A stretch of 64,000 bases of DNA. Origin: Manihot esculenta. Taxonomy: Eukaryota; Streptophyta; Magnoliopsida; Malpighiales; Euphorbiaceae. The translations under genes and the position numbers were made by a program. The notes under the pieces are model-generated. The model was not told the origin of the DNA, did no database searches, and saw only the letters and a list, made by a program, of their open reading frames with translations. This document shows positions 20,001-32,158 of this stretch, piece by piece (the stretch's first letter is position 1; every line of letters begins with the position of its first letter). Location of the stretch: NCBI RefSeq assembly GCF_001659605.2, contig NC_035176.2:26406716-26470715 (forward strand). The letters run 5' to 3'.

Positions 20001-22046
20001 GCGGCTCCTATGACCAGATTAACCAGAAAGAACCAGAGATTCACATGGTCGGACCAATGTGAAGAGAGCTTTGAAGAGTTAAAGAGAAGATTAACTTCAG
20101 CACCGGTGTTAGCTCTGCCTACGAGTGATGAAGACTTCACAGTGTTCTGTGATGCGTCCCGAGTGGGATTAGGTTGTGTGTTAATGCAGAATGACAGAGT
20201 AATAGCTTATGCTTCTAGACAGCTGAAGAAGCACGAGCTGAACTATCCAACACACGATCTTGAGATGGCAGCTGTTATCTTTGCACTCAAGATGTGGAGG
20301 CATTACCTCTATGGGGTGAAATGTGAGATCTTTACAGATCATAAGAGCCTACAGCACATCCTGAGTCAGAGGGAGTTAAATTTGAGGCAGAGACGGTGGG
20401 TGGAATTGCTTAGTGATTATGATTGCAAGATCCAGTATCATCCGGGAAAGGCAAATGTTGTAGCCGATGCCTTGAGCCGGAAATCATTAGGCAGTTTATC
20501 CCACATTACAGCAGAAAGGAGGCCAGTGGTGAAGGACTTCTACAGGTTAGTTGAGGAAGGGCTACAGTTAGAGTTAACTGGTACAGGTGCTTTGATTGCA
20601 CATATGAAAGTTACACCCGTGTTTCTGGAGCAGGTGGCTCAGAAACAACATGAGGATCCAGAGTTGATCAAGATTGCCAGGACTGTTCAGTCAGGCAAGA
20701 GCGAAGAGTTCAGATTCGACAACCAAGGGATTCTCCGCTACGGGCATAGACTATGTGTACCAGACGACATCAGTTTGAAAGGAGACATTATGAGAGAAGC
20801 TCATAATGCGAGATATAGCATTCACCCTGGAGCCACCAAGATGTATCAAGATCTGAAGAGAGTGTATTGGTGGCCAGCAATGAAGAGAGAAGTGGCACAG
20901 TTTGTGTCAGCCTGCGAGATATGTCAAAGGGTGAAGCTAGAGCATCAGAAGCCGGCTGGAATGCTTAACCCACTGCCGATTCCAGAATGGAAATGGGAGA
21001 ATATAGCCATGGATTTTGTAGTGGGATTACCGGCGACGTCCAACAGACTAGACTCCATATGGGTGATTGTGGATAGACTGACTAAATCTGCTCACTTCAT
21101 TCCTGTCAGGAGTGGCTACTCTGTGGACAAGCTAGCGCAGGTATATGTTGAGGAAGTTGTGAGGTTACATGGGGCTCCTGTTTCTATAGTGTCTGACAGA
21201 GGACCCCAGTTTACCTCCAGGTTTTGGCGAAGTCTGCAAGAGGCTATGGGCACAAGATTAGACTTCAGCACTGCTTTCCATCCACAGACTGACGGACAGT
21301 CAGAGAGGACCATCCAGACCGTAGAAGATATGCTTCGAATGTGTGTGCTAGATTTTGGCGGATCTTGGAGGCAGCATCTACCCTTAGTGGAGTTTGCCTA
21401 CAACAATAGTCATCATGCTAGCATAGGGATGGCCCCATATGAAGCTCTGTATGGGAGGAAGTGCAGGTCACCAGTTTGTTGGGAAGAGGTTGGAGAAAGG
21501 TCCCTAGCAGGGCCTGAGTTAGTAGAGATCACGAACAGGGTGGTGCCCATCATCAGAGAGAGACTCAAGACTGCTGTTAGTCGGCAGAAGAGCTATGCAA
21601 ACGTTCGCAGAAAGCACATAGAGTTTGAGGAGGGGGATCTGGTCTTGTTGAAGGTGTCTCCAATGAAAGGGGTGGTTCGTTTTGGGAGGAAAGGTAAGCT
21701 GGCTCCGCGGTACATTGGACCTTTTGAGATTTTGCAGAAGGTCGGAAATGTGTCGTATAAGCTTGATTTGCCTATGTCTATGGAAAGAATCCATCCAGTC
21801 TTCCATGTTTCGATGCTAAGGAAGTTTGTGTCAGATCCGAGTAAGGTTCTCAGCGAACCAGATGTGGAGATCCTAGGTGATCTCACGTATGTAGAACAAC
21901 CAGTGCGGATCATTGACACCCAGATCAGAAAGCTAAGGAACAAGGAGATCCCGATGGTGAAAGTCCTCTGGAACCACCATAACATCGAAGAGTACACCTG
22001 GGAGACACGGGAGTCTATGCTCCAACAGTACCCCCATCTCTTTTGA
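17058..22046 (+). CDS. Element C: intact gag-pol polyprotein with chromodomain-like tail (1662 aa)
   Basis: This single open frame encodes all proteins for replication of the element. Numbered from Met 17058: basic N-terminus ([10 protein letters not shown]), Pro/Tyr-rich low-complexity tract (about 98-185) with a PPYY motif, Retrotrans_gag domain (about 195-358), CCHC knuckle [15 protein letters not shown] (452-466), protease motif D-P-G-A (549), reverse transcriptase with F-I-D-D (883-886), RNase H with C-D-A-S (D1032), integrase zinc residues H1249, H1256, C1286, C1289 and catalytic D1319, D1380, E1416 (D,D35E), then a chromodomain-like tail (about the last 50 residues, [18 protein letters not shown]). 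The start was chosen because A, B and E begin homology at the same MRGTRR; an in-frame ATG also lies at 17001. The D-P-G protease triplet differs from the common D-S/T-G. All other key residues are present. Confidence 0.96.
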   Translation: MRGTRRSARLTGAPPENEGMEGRPPALPRAMSQRAGRERSSRDPRRSFDESRRETEQRRRSSDTREEMDVDPRMDGGLGVGTTEEDVGSSQGGGQASGYGYPPHYQPYPQGPGYSMGGTSDYPSFHPYPTYMPYPPYYPPYPPYPMYPPSPFYPSPAYSTPESSAPPPPPPVVQPEAPVIQTPQPGPSVRSKVKMTDYLKLDAPKYQSGDDPFEYIKAVKMIADELGADDTRAIQMAGFTLKCKKAKEWFGVYVDPRLDNMSWEEFANEFAGWAFPDSSKELKMIEFEQLKQTEDMSIDEFTDRFLELLRYAGQAYDTEQKKARRYAMKLHSRYSSLIHAAERESFHTVVDLARRMEASAIIQGTVKQQPAQSSGSKTSGRGKSDPSSQGAATSSGKKWSGSTQKSRKNKFWNKIKAGLGLGSGMSSGSEVPVCGRCGKAHRGVCRLGITGCYRCGQEGHMARECPQASFTAPSQQTAPASMPQPPVSGMTQGRGRGRGSASSSAGPRGGGPSAPVRIFTMTQQEANTSNTVVSGNLLIGCSEVYALLDPGASHSFVAPRAIERVGLMTSRLECPLWVSGPKCDPSLAETVCRHSPVFLDGRCLPADLVVLELTDFDVILGMDWLSAYGATLDCRDKVVKFRDEDGSEFVFRGDRRGTPRGLISALQARRLLRRGCQGYLAHVRELDSQVRDPSSVPVVREFPDVFPDELPGLPPDREIEFEIELVPGTRPISIPPYRMAPAELKELKEQLQELVDKGFIRPSTSPWGAPVLFVKKKDGSLRLCIDYRQLNKVTTKNKYPLPRIDDLFDQLAGAGCFSKIDLRSGYHQLRIREEDVPKTAFRTRYGHYEFLVMPFGLTNAPAAFMDLMNRVFREYLDHFVIVFIDDILVYSRNAEEHAHHLRIVLQTLREHGLYAKFSKCEFWLRSISFLGHVVSDQGIAVDPKKIEAVANWPRPTTVTEVKSFLGLAGYYRRFVQDFSKIAAPMTRLTRKNQRFTWSDQCEESFEELKRRLTSAPVLALPTSDEDFTVFCDASRVGLGCVLMQNDRVIAYASRQLKKHELNYPTHDLEMAAVIFALKMWRHYLYGVKCEIFTDHKSLQHILSQRELNLRQRRWVELLSDYDCKIQYHPGKANVVADALSRKSLGSLSHITAERRPVVKDFYRLVEEGLQLELTGTGALIAHMKVTPVFLEQVAQKQHEDPELIKIARTVQSGKSEEFRFDNQGILRYGHRLCVPDDISLKGDIMREAHNARYSIHPGATKMYQDLKRVYWWPAMKREVAQFVSACEICQRVKLEHQKPAGMLNPLPIPEWKWENIAMDFVVGLPATSNRLDSIWVIVDRLTKSAHFIPVRSGYSVDKLAQVYVEEVVRLHGAPVSIVSDRGPQFTSRFWRSLQEAMGTRLDFSTAFHPQTDGQSERTIQTVEDMLRMCVLDFGGSWRQHLPLVEFAYNNSHHASIGMAPYEALYGRKCRSPVCWEEVGERSLAGPELVEITNRVVPIIRERLKTAVSRQKSYANVRRKHIEFEEGDLVLLKVSPMKGVVRFGRKGKLAPRYIGPFEILQKVGNVSYKLDLPMSMERIHPVFHVSMLRKFVSDPSKVLSEPDVEILGDLTYVEQPVRIIDTQIRKLRNKEIPMVKVLWNHHNIEEYTWETRESMLQQYPHLF

Positions 22047-22119
22047 GGTTAGTGTTAGCTTCTTTTGTTCTTTATGTGCTTTATGTTATGTTTTTACTCT
22101 GTTTTGAGTTAGAGAGGAA

Positions 22120-22153
22120 CATTCGGGGACGAATGGTCTTAAGGGGGGGAGAA
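22120..22153 (+). promoter_or_regulatory. Element C: stem-loop and polypurine tract
   Basis: CATTCG (22120-22125), loop GGGA, CGAATG (22130-22135) form a 6-bp stem; the outer pairs present in B and E are lost by one G. The tract AAGGGGGGGAGAA (22141-22153) ends exactly at the 3' LTR. Confidence 0.85.
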
Positions 22154-24383
22154 TGTAATACCCGGCTAGACCCCGGTATCGGAATTCCTACGTTCCAGCG
22201 GATTTTCCGTTGGAAGTCGGGATTCGAGGATGTCGGAGCTTGCCCTAAGGGTATAAGAAAGGTTTTTAAGATGTTTTTAAGTGTTTTTATCATGTTTGCA
22301 TGTTTTGAGTTAAGAAAATTGAGTTTTGAAATGAAAAGGCCAAGGGGACAAAAGCCAGGTTCGGCCGCCGAAGGTGAAGTTCGGCCGCCGAAAGTTGCAT
22401 GGTTTCGCATGCACGTTAGGCCGCCGAAGGAAGAGTCGGTTGGCCACTACAAAAGCCCCTTTGCCCGAGACTTGAGTGTTAAACACTCTGTTTTTGGGTC
22501 AAAGGTAGGTTCAAGCTCTCCTTGGTGTGATTTCTCATGTTTTCCTCAAATCGTGCATGTTGTAACTTGATTTGAGCTTTGGTTTAGAGATTTGAGCAAA
22601 AGGAAGCAAAGTTGAGCACTTGGAGAGTTTGATTGAGTTTTCTCCTATCTCCAAGCTTGGATCATCAATCCTCTAGTTCTTCAAGAGGTAAGCATGGATC
22701 CTCACCTCCCCTTATGTTTAAAGCAAGTTTTAGAAGTTTTGGAGAGGGTTATGGCATGTTTTGGGGTATAAGCATGAGTGTGAGCATATGTTGCTCATAT
22801 GCGTTTTGTTGTTGTTTTTGGGGCTTGAACTAGTTTTTTTGGCCTCTATATGCATGAGTTATGTTATATGTTAGTTGAGAAGTGTTGGTAAGCATGTTCT
22901 GGGTGTTTGATAGGATTTGGGAGGCTGAGAGCATGAGTTGTGCTCGGATTCTGCCTTTCTGGAGAATCCAGGTTCGGCCGCCGAAGCAAGGTTCGGCCGC
23001 CGAACCCCTTGAGGAGGCAGTTTCGGCTGCCAAACCTTGCCCCCGAAAGCTAGGCTTTTGGGTGAGAAAGGGGCTTTCGGCCGCCGAAAGAGGGAGTTCG
23101 GCCGCCGAAAGTGCATGAGTTTCGTCTCTGGACGAGACTTTCGGCCGCCGAAGGTGCCGCCGAACATGCATGAGTTTCGTCTCTGGAGAGGGGTTTCGGC
23201 CGCCGAAAGTGCCGCCGAAAGTGCCCAGTCCAGCCTTCATTTGCCCATTTTTCCATGCATGCCTATGATGTTTTAGAGGGGTTTTGGGGAGATAGTAGGA
23301 GTTATGTTTAAGTAAGTGTGGTCCTCATTTGAGTCCACCTGTGTAGGTACGGACCCGAGAGACCAAGGAGGCCCACAGAGTTAGAGTTACAGAGACTGCT
23401 CAGCAGTTGACAGAGGTGAGTGGAACAGAACTTTATTTTAAAAGTTAAGAACTGTTTTAGCATGATTCATGCATCATTGCCATGTTTATGTAGGATGCTT
23501 TGCATTAGTATGCACCACGTTGATGCATTGCATTATTACTTGTATATGTGGATTGGACCGAGGCGATCTCAATAGCCCATAAGTCTGTCATTATTGTATG
23601 TCCTGTGTGAGCTCCTTTGGGGCCGGGCATTTACCTTGGATGAGTCCTGTGAGAGCCCTTATAGGGTCGGGCACCATGAGTAGTTAGTGAAAGACCTATG
23701 TGAGCTCCTTTGGGGCCGGGCACTGAAAGAGGGAGTTTTGGGATCATGTCCAATCCGAGATGTGAAATGTTTGTGCAGTGATGCATCATATGATAGCATG
23801 TTTTAAATGTGATTTTTTTTTATAGATTCCGCTCACTGGGCTTTAGCAGCTCATCCCTCTCCCTAACCCCATTTTTTAGGGCCTCAGAGAAGAGAAAGAG
23901 ATAGCAAGAGTAAAAGGCATATGTAATAGTAGAGAATAGTGGACATGAGAATGATGTACAGTACAGAGTTTATGTAATGTATAGAAATGATGTAATAGCA
24001 AGTTATATAGTGAGTTATAGTATTGTGCTTGGCCCTAGTGCTTGTTATCCCTTTGCACATGATCCTTTTATGTTATATATGATTGCGATAATGTGGTGAT
24101 GATGATGAGCTAAGCTTGGTGCATGATAGTCTTTCTATCTCTGTAGTCACTGTATGGTACCATAGCAGGTATCACTCTTCGAGTGCATACAGACAGAGCA
24201 TGCATAGTCCAGGCTTAAAAAAAAAAAAAAGAGAAGAGTAAGTAACAGTTTTAAGCTTAAGTATGATCATGTATGGGATTTATCAGGTACACAGAGTTGA
24301 CAGTAGGCTTACTACGGGTCCCGGCGGCCTTAAGCCGATTTGGATCCTAGTGCCGGTGATGGTCCGGTAAGCGGGCTGTTACA
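22154..24383 (+). repeat. Element C: 3' LTR (2230 bp)
   Basis: It is uninterrupted and matches the 5' LTR with about 13 substitutions, one G-run difference and a poly-A length change (14 versus 12). It contains palindromes at 22358-22430 and 22970-23225, the splice-like exon 23347-23415, a direct-repeat region (GGGCCGGGCA/GGGTCGGGCA, 23617-23725) in the minisatellite position, and the conserved tail near 24260-24350. Confidence 0.95.
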
Positions 24384-24388
24384 ATCCA

Positions 24389-26463
24389 GATCGATTTAAG
24401 GTCGCCGGGACCCGTAGTAAGCCTGCTATCCTGTCTGTGTACCTGTGAAATCCCATACATGATCATACTTTTTTTGTCAAACTATTAAAACTGTTCTGTC
24501 CTCCAGGGCTTAACCTGTGCATGCACTGTTTCTGCTCTCTCTTATCGATCTCTAAGCGGATAAACTCATAATGTTAAGCCTGGTTTTCTCATATACATCA
24601 ACAAGAAAAGATACATACATATAAAAACGGATCATGTATACATAATTGGGGCTCACTCTAACGAATCAAGCACAAGTCTATACATCTTATTACATAACTA
24701 CAATCTCTTTACATATACATGTCCACACTAGCTATTACATATCTCTTCTTCCATACCCTGCTGAACTCCCTCTGGACTCTGAACCTGCAAACCTGGGGAA
24801 TAGGGGAGAGGGATGAGCTATACAAGCCCAATGAGTAGAACTATAAAACATGATCTCATGGAATGCATCACATCACAGACATTTCATCTCAAGGACAGAC
24901 ATGACCACCAAAATTCCCACTGGGAAGATGCCTGGCCCAGCCAGGTCTTACATCCTCAATTTGCCTGGCCCGGCCAGGTCTTACAAACTATGCTCGCCTG
25001 GCCCAGCCAGGTCTTACGATAATCTGCTGCCTGGCCTAGCCAGGTCTTACCTACAGAAGGCTGCCTGGCCCGGCCAGGTCTTACACAGAGCTAGGGCTAT
25101 TGGGGTCGCCTTGGTCCATCCATCTCATCATATACATCGTATTATGCAATGCAATGCTCCATCTTCGTGAAAATAGTGCAATCAACCTACTATAGTCATC
25201 ATGATGCATGCAACATGTTACAAGCATTGTAGTTCTGAAAAGAGAAGTTCCACTCACCTCTGGCTGACGCTGGACTACCTCTGCAGGTTCTGAACCTGTG
25301 CTCACTGCTGACTTCCCTGATTCCTCTGGTCCGTTCCTACACAGGTGGACTCAAATGAGGGATCAAACTAACTCAAGAACATCTCTAAGAAACTCCCCAA
25401 AAGCCCTCTAAAAGATCCTAAAACAATCACATAAAACATGCAAAAGAAGGCTGGACAGGGCACTTTCGGCGGCAGGTTCGGCGGCCGAAACCCCTCTCCA
25501 GAGACGAAACTCATGCATGTTCGGCGGCACCTTCGGCAGCCGAAAGTCTCGTCCAGAGACGAACCTCAACCTTCGGCGGCACTTTCGGCGGCCGAACCTT
25601 GCCTCCAGAGATGAAAGTCCAAATGTTCAGGGGCAAGCTTTGGCAGCCGAAACTGCCTCCACAAGGGGTTCGGCGGCCAAACCTGGCTTTGTCCAGTGGA
25701 CAGAACCCTGCTCTATTTCATGCAAATCTCCCCCAAAAGTTACCCAACATGCATAGCAACTACTCCCAACTAACACATACTATATAACATGCCTAAAGAG
25801 ATCCAAAACTCTCCTAAAACTGCAACCAAACACATCAAACAACACTTAACCTGCTTGTACATAAACATCTCCCATAAACCTCACATAAACCTAATCATGC
25901 ATACTACCCATCCAACTCCCATAAAACCTTCAAAACTCATCAAAGAAGTTCAGGATCAACCCTTACCTCCTAAAGAACTTGAGGATGAGTGATCCTAACG
26001 TGGAGATAGGGAGAAAACCTCTTCCAAAGCTCCAAGCTTGAAAACTTACTATTTGTGCTCAAAACCTTCAAAACACACCAAAACACGAAAAACCCTTGGA
26101 AGATGTGGGGAAAAACATGAAAAACATGAAAGTCAACGTGGGAGAGGCTTGAACGCACCTCTGGCTGCAAGTGGAGGAGAAATATCCTCCTTCCACCGAC
26201 CCTTGGCCCTTTTATAGGTGGCTGGCCAGACCACCTTCGGCAGCCGAACGTGAATCCGAAACCATGCAATGTTCGGCGGCCGAACCTTTGCATTTCTCCC
26301 TTGTTGCTTTTCTTTCAAAACTCATTTCCTTAACACCTCAAAACATTCAAAACCCTTAAAAACACACATGAAAACATATGTCTTACCCTTCTCGAGGGTT
26401 CCGACACTCGAGATTCCACCGGTCTACAGGAATTCCGATGTCGGACGCAAGCCGGGTATTACA
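24389..26463 (-). repeat. Element B: 5' LTR, main piece
   Basis: This is the rest of B's 5' LTR after the C insertion (its last 43 bases are at 12129-12171); ATCCA at 24384-24388 is the right-hand duplication. It has a TATA box CCTATAAAAGG (- strand, 26208-26218), palindromes at 25460-25690 and 26240-26285, and the five-unit hairpin minisatellite at 24930-25083. Compared with the 3' LTR it lacks one palindrome unit in each of two clusters. Confidence 0.94.
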
Positions 26464-27645
26464 GCAGTATTTCTGGTGGTGAAGTTACCCTTGAGCTACA
26501 ATGCCATCCTGGGAAAACCGATGCTATATGATTTTAAAGCAGTAACCAGCATTCGGTATCTGACCATAAAGTTTTCAATAGAGGTAGGGGTCGAAATCGT
26601 CCGAGGAAGGCAGGAGGAGGCCAAAGTTGTATACCTGGCCACAATAGAGGAACAATGCACCCAGCCAGAAGAAATAAACCCTAAAGTCATGGAGGTCCGA
26701 GATGAAAAGAAGGAGGGCAGGACTGAACCTATGGATAAGCTGGAGACCTTCTCATTATCTAGAGAAGAAAGGGATAAAGTCTTCAACATCAATTCGAGCT
26801 TGGAAGAAAGCCAGAAGGAAGCTGCAATGGCCTTAATCCGGGGGCATGCCTCAAGCTTTGCTTAGAAGCCCTCAGATATGCCAGGGATTGATCTTGAAGT
26901 GATGATTCATAGGTTGAACATCCTTCTCGGAGCCAAGCCAGTGAAATAGAAAAAGAGAGTCTTCGAAAAGGAAAAACAACAGGCTACGAGGGAAGAGGTT
27001 GAGAAATTAGAAAAGATCAGGTTTACTAGGGAAGTAATGTACCCACATTGGTTAGCTAACCCTGTGTTAGTGAAACAAGCCAATGGAAAGTATAGGATGT
27101 GTATAGATTTCACTGATCTAAACTAGGCTTGTCCAAAATATTATTAGCTGCTCCTAGATATTAATAAAATGATTGATTCGACAGTCAACTTTGATTACTT
27201 ATCATCTTTAGATGCTATGTTAGGGTATCATCAAATTTCCATGGACAGGTCGGATGAAGAAAATACCTCCTTCATAACTGAAGATGGAACATATTTCTAC
27301 AAGGCTATGCCTTTTGAGTTGAAAAATGCTGGGGCAACGTACCATTGGCTGATGAATAAAATCTTAAAATATCAGATAGGGAGAAATGTGGAGGTGTACG
27401 TCGATGACATAGTAGTTAAAAGCTAGAATTTCCAGCAACATCTGCCTGACTTAGAAGAAGTCTTTCGGATACTGTAGTGATATAGAATGAGGTTGAACTC
27501 CGAGAAATGCACTTTCTTCATCAGAGAAAGAAATTTTTTGGGCTAGATAGTTAGTGGGAAAGGCATAGAGCTGAACCCAGAAAAGTAGAAGCCATATTGA
27601 GTATGCTTGAGCTGACTTGTGCAAGGGATGTACAGAGGCTCACAG
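26464..27645 (+). pseudogene. Element T (Tat): protease end to reverse transcriptase, piece 2
   Basis: This continues piece 1 after element B (AVFLVVKLPLSYNAILG). It includes the linker, the reverse transcriptase block YRMCIDFTDLN, and the catalytic YVDD (about 27399-27410). In-frame stops occur at the positions of FVWKPSD, VKQKK and LNKAC of the intact Tat copy, so it is dead. The last codons (DVQRLT) are cut at 27645 by a solo LTR and resume at 29125. Confidence 0.9.
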
Positions 27646-29124
27646 TGTTAGAATCCTAGAGATTTACTGTTAGACAAACACGCAGCGAAAAAATTAAAAT
27701 CTCTGATTTCCTTTCCGAGATCTATGTGCTTCGTTTAATTCGAAAGGAAGGATAAGCTACTAACCTGTTAGACTTGACGAGAAGATACAATCTTGGACTC
27801 AAGGTGCTGCTTTTCAACGAACACCCGCTATGGTATCCACACGAACGTCTCTTATCCTTCTAGAGTGCTAGCTCTCTCAAGGATGAATAGATTATGTGCT
27901 CCACAATCTGCAATTGTTAAACTGAATTTTCTAAAAACGTTTACTCCAGAATTCGTAGAAGGAGTTTTTATATGTTTCAGTCTTTTGTTTTTCCACAACT
28001 CTTTTCGTAAAAGAGTTGTGTTCAGAACCCACTATCATAATCTCACAGATACTCAAATATCTTATGTGATAGAGTTGTGTTCATAACCAACTACCACAAT
28101 CTCACAGATACTCAAATATCTTATGTGATAGAGTTCTTTATCTGTAACAGTTACAGATAGACTACAGATCCTTTTAAATATTATTATCTTATAATAATAA
28201 ATAATTAATATTAATAATAATAACACTTTATTATTATTAATTATACTAATGGGCTTTTAGCCCATTAATATAGCACATCAATAACGTTCTTGTGTGTGAC
28301 CCAATAGGCTCACATTAATTGGCAATAGGCCCAGTCCTATAAGGCCCATAAATCATAAGTGGCCTCTAGCAAGAAATTATGACTACCCAACTAATATGAG
28401 GATCGATAGTCCGATAAAGCCTAATAAATAGAATATGTATTAATCCCTTTGTCACACGATATCTAGTTTGAACATAAGTCATGGTCAATGTCAAACTTAT
28501 AATGTTCAAACTTATGATTTCTCGATCTCTAAGTAGACTGATAAATTCAAATGATATTGATCACACTATCAATTCATTTGAGCACGGTCATGCATTTCTC
28601 AGTCTCACTTATCGAGGGGCCTAGAAGATATCTCTCTCAAAGAGAGGGACAAATTCTATCTTGATTTTTCAATATCCTCTACATAATTTCTATTATGCTC
28701 AATCATAACCTTTATGATTGTCCAATTAAAGACAATGTTTGGTTATGTCAAAATATAACAGTCCTTATATTGAAAACTATGACAATCTCAAGTCAAAGGA
28801 TTAAGACATAACTACTTTGAGATCCACTTATGACAATAACCCATGTAGTGATCTCAGTGCTGGTCCATCCAATACTTTGTTCTCTAACAAGTATCTATGA
28901 TTATTGAATTATATTAACATATACATAATCATCTCATGATTATCAATCAATAACCATACTAGTTATCTTTTATTATTATCAACATAATAATAAGTAACCA
29001 GGGATGTTAATCATTGTTATGTAACATGCAAACAAATAATAATGATAGTAAAACCTCTTTTATTAATAACCAAAACGACATACAAAAAGGTCCAAAATAA
29101 TGGCCTAGGGCAAATACACTAACA
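27646..29124 (-). mobile_element. Solo LTR, Copia-like
   Basis: A 1479-bp unit with termini TGTTAG...CTAACA is flanked by CACAG at 27641-27645 and 29125-29129. Removing it restores the Tat reading DVQRLTG. It contains no coding domain, so it is a solo LTR. Orientation is taken as - because the - strand start (TGTTAGTGTATTTGCC) looks like the 5' end of known plant Copia LTRs; this is recalled rather than tested. Inside are a 12-bp perfect hairpin (27994-28020), a 59-bp tandem duplication (28014-28131) and an AT-rich segment (28180-28250). Confidence 0.85.
28014..28131 (+). repeat. 59-bp tandem duplication in the Copia-like LTR
   Basis: Two units (28014-28072 and 28073-28131) start AGTTGTGTTCA and end TATGTGATAG. 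They differ at a few positions. The first overlaps the right arm of the hairpin CACAACTCTTTT/AAAAGAGTTGTG. Confidence 0.85.
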
Positions 29125-30998
29125 CACAGGAAGTGTAGTAGCGCTTAACAAATTCATGTCCAAGTCAGCAGAGAGATTCCTATCTTTCTTCAAGAAGCTA
29201 AGGAAAGTCTCAGACTTTGAATAGATGAAAGATTGCCAAGAGGGCTTCAAAAGCCTCAAAGAATATCTAAACTCTCTACACTTGTTTAGCAGTCTCTTGG
29301 CAGGAGAAGAGCTGTTGATCTACTTGGTTGCATCAAAACAGGCGGTGAGCGCAGTACTAGTAAGAGAAGAGGCGGGGATCTAGAAACCCGTCTTCTACGT
29401 CAGCAATGTACTTAAAGACGTAGAGGTCAAGTATATGAATATAGAGAAATTGGCATTTGCTTTATTGTTGGCAGTGAGGAAGTTCAGGATATATTTGGAA
29501 CACCATCAGGGAGTAATGATGACAGATCAGCCTTTGAAAAAAAACTTAAACAGGCTTGAAACTTCAGGAGGGATGCTTGCATGGTTGGTAGAAATCAACC
29601 CATATTGCCTCATTTACCGACCTTGGATAGCAATCAAAGCCCAGGTCTTGAATGACTTCATAGCTGAATGCTCCTTTAGCTCGGGTGAGAAAGAACAGAA
29701 TGATGCATTGCCAAGTTTAGTGGAAGAAGGTGTGGGGAGTCAACATCAACATGAATTCATATGGAATCTGTTTGTAGACAAAGCATCAAGCTCCACAGGT
29801 AGTGGGGCAGGGATTCTTTCGAAAGGGCCTGATGACTTCAAAGTATATTATGCTCTACGCTTCGGGTTTTCGGCGTCTAATAACATGGCAGAATATGAAG
29901 CTCTTTTGAGTGGAATACATATAGCTTTAGGAGTGGGGGCAACCAACCTCAGAATAAACAGCGACTTGCAGCTAATAGTAAACCAAATAACGGGAGTATA
30001 CCAGGCAAAGGACTCCGTCATGCAAAGATACGTGGCTAAAGTACAAGCTTTGAAAGCCGAGCTCGGGGAGTAAGAAATCATTGTCAAGTACCAAAGGATA
30101 CCTCGAGAAGAGAATGAGGAGGCAGATTTGCTTAGCAAATTATCCGTGGAAGAGTTAGAGCAGCTCCCGGATGAAGTGTATGTGCAACAAATCGATGTCC
30201 CTACCTTCGGGAAGTCAGCCTCTATCATGCAATTTAATGAAGAACGAAGCTGAATGACCCCATACCTAGAATACCTCGAGACCGAAAAATTGCCCAAAGA
30301 CGAAGCAGAAACTCAAAAAATTATAGCTAAAGTTGCCAATTATCAAGTGATAAGAGGAACCCTATATCAAAGGGGGAAGTCCAGCCCATGGTTGAGATGT
30401 ATAGGACCAGAAAAGGTATCCAGGATACCAAGAGATACACCAGAGGGTCTGTGGAGTTCATGAGAGAGCAACCACATTGGCAAACAAGATTTTTCTACAG
30501 GGATATTACTGGCCTACAGTGAAGAAAGAAGCTGGAGAATTTGTGAAGAGATGTGACATATATTAAAGGTTCGCCAATGCCATCTACAACCTGGCTTTAC
30601 CACTGTCAAGTATATCAAGCCCATGGCTATTCTCACTATAGGAGATAGACATTCTAGGGCCATTCCCTAAAACAATAAGGCAGAAGAGATTTATAATCAT
30701 AGTTGTAGAGTACTTCTCTAAGTGGCCTGAAGCAGAGGCCGTACCCATCATCACAGCCCGAAAGGTGATAGATTTTGTGTGGGGCAACATCATCTACAGG
30801 TTTGGGATATCCAGGATGCTCATATCAGATAATGAAAAGCAGTTAGACTATAAATCTTTTTGAGATTTCACAAGGAATATGGGTATATGGCACAAGTTTT
30901 CCTTAGTAGCTCATCCGTAGACAAATGGCCAAACCGAGGTGACAAACCAAGCTATCCTCTAAGGGCTAAAAAAATGGTTAGATGCTGCTAAAGAGAAT
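29125..30998 (+). pseudogene. Element T (Tat): RNase H, second RNase H and integrase, piece 3
   Basis: This follows the intact Tat pol order: connection domain (ALNKFMSKSAERF), RNase H, then a second RNase H-like domain (SGAGILSKGPDDFK, with NNMAEYEALL), then the integrase core (VEYFSKWPEAEAV). Dual RNase H is a hallmark of the Tat lineage. The stretch 29435-30073 is open for 212 codons, but stops occur elsewhere (about 29222, 30071, 30251, 30860). It ends at AKEN, interrupted by element E. Confidence 0.9.
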
Positions 30999-31779
30999 TT
31001 GTAATACCCGGCTAGACTCCGGTATCGAAATTCCTACCGTCCGGTGGAATCTCGGATGTCGGAAACCTCTAGAAGGGTAAAAACATGTTTTTATAAAATG
31101 TTTTCATGTATTTTATGGTTTTAAGTAAGAAAGAAATTGAGTTTTGAATGAAAAAGACCATAGAGGGAAATCCAGGTTCGGCCGCCGAACCTCATGTTCG
31201 GCCGCCGAACATGCATGAGTTTTGGAGTCACCTTCGGCTTCCGAAGGTGGCCTGGCCAGCCACCTATAAAAGGCCCCATGGCCGAAAATGGGCGAGCTTT
31301 CTCCCCTATTTTCGGCCAACGGTGAGTCCATGCACTCCCATGGTTGGTTTTGATGATTTTCCTCAAATGTTTCAAGTTTTAACAAGTTTTAACTTGGTTT
31401 TGAAGATTTTTGAAGCTAAGATCAAGTTTTGAAGCTTGGAGACCCAAGGAGCTAGATTTCTCCCATCTCCAAGTTAGGATCGTCTCTCCTCTCGATCTTC
31501 AAGAGGTAAGCTTAGATCCTACCTTTCTTGTGTGTTTTAAACAAGTTTTGAGGGGTTATGGGGTAGAAATGTATGTTTAGGTTAATGTTGAGTTTATGGA
31601 TAATGTGTGTTGTATGAGTTGCTATATGTGTTTGTGTTGGGGCTTAGGTTAGTTTGAGACCCCTATATGCTTGTTTGCTTGTGTATGCATGTTGTAGAAT
31701 AGCTAAATGCATGTTTGAATGGTTTGGGATGCAAAATGTGCATGAGGAGGCTGAGTTCTACGACTTTTGGAGAACTCAA

Positions 31780-32035
31780 GTTCGGCAGCCGAAGGACTTT
31801 CGGCCGCCGAACCTGCCTGTGGAGGCAAGCCTTTGGCTGCCGAACCCTGCCCCCGAAAGTTGGACTTTCGGCTCTGGAGGGGAGTTTCGGCCGCCGAAGG
31901 TGCCGCCGAACATGCACGAGTTTCGGCTCTGGAACCACTTTCGGCCACCGAAGGTGCTGCCGAAAGTGGCTGAGTTTCGGCTCTGGAGGGACTTTCGGCC
32001 ACAGAACCTGCCGCCGAACCTGCCGCCGAAAGTGC
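31780..32035 (+). repeat. Element E 5' LTR: palindrome array
   Basis: About eight TTCGGCCGCCGAA-type units and half units alternate with GAGTTTCGGCTCTGG spacers. The E 3' LTR lacks one 12-bp half unit near 32005 and one 20-bp unit in U3 near 31185. Confidence 0.85.
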
Positions 32036-32158
32036 CCTATTCAGCCTTCCTTTGCATGATTTCTATGATTGTTTTAAGGTGTTTTAGGGGGTTTTTGGGG
32101 AGATGTTTAGAGTCATGTTCATGTATGTTTGGTCCCTCATTTGAGTCCACCTGTGTAG

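Larger units (their letters stand above)
12172..24383 (+). mobile_element. Element C: nearly intact Ty3/Gypsy chromovirus (Tekay/Del-like)
   Basis: C has two LTRs (12172-16761, containing solo LTR D, and 22154-24383), target duplication ATCCA, primer site, a single uninterrupted gag-pol frame of 1662 codons and a polypurine tract. Without D and its target duplication the 5' LTR is 2229 bp against 2230 bp for the 3' LTR, with only about a dozen substitutions seen by eye. C is therefore the youngest full-length element here apart from D, and possibly still coding-competent. Placement in Tekay/Del rests on the C-terminal chromodomain-like tail and overall pol similarity recalled from that clade. 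Confidence 0.95.
4720..26463 (-). mobile_element. Element B: Ty3/Gypsy chromovirus, interrupted by element C
   Basis: Element B reads leftwards: 5' LTR (24389-26463 plus 12129-12171, split by element C), primer site 12114-12125, gag-pol 11912-6960, polypurine tract 6892-6877, and 3' LTR 6876-4720. Target duplication GCAGT flanks it. Without C and one ATCCA copy its length is about 9.5 kb. The coding region has eight nonsense codons in one unbroken frame, so B cannot make its own polyprotein. Its LTRs differ from each other much more than those of C, as expected of an older insertion. Confidence 0.95.

Noticed and set aside
4720..26463. A single giant retrotransposon of about 21.7 kb.
   Set aside because: Internal target duplications (ATCCA, GGGCA), opposite orientations and matching LTR lengths after excision show separate nested insertions.
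27646..29124. A MITE or other DNA transposon at this site.
   Set aside because: The TGTTAG...CTAACA ends, 5-bp duplication and 1.48-kb length fit a solo LTR better; there are no long terminal inverted repeats.
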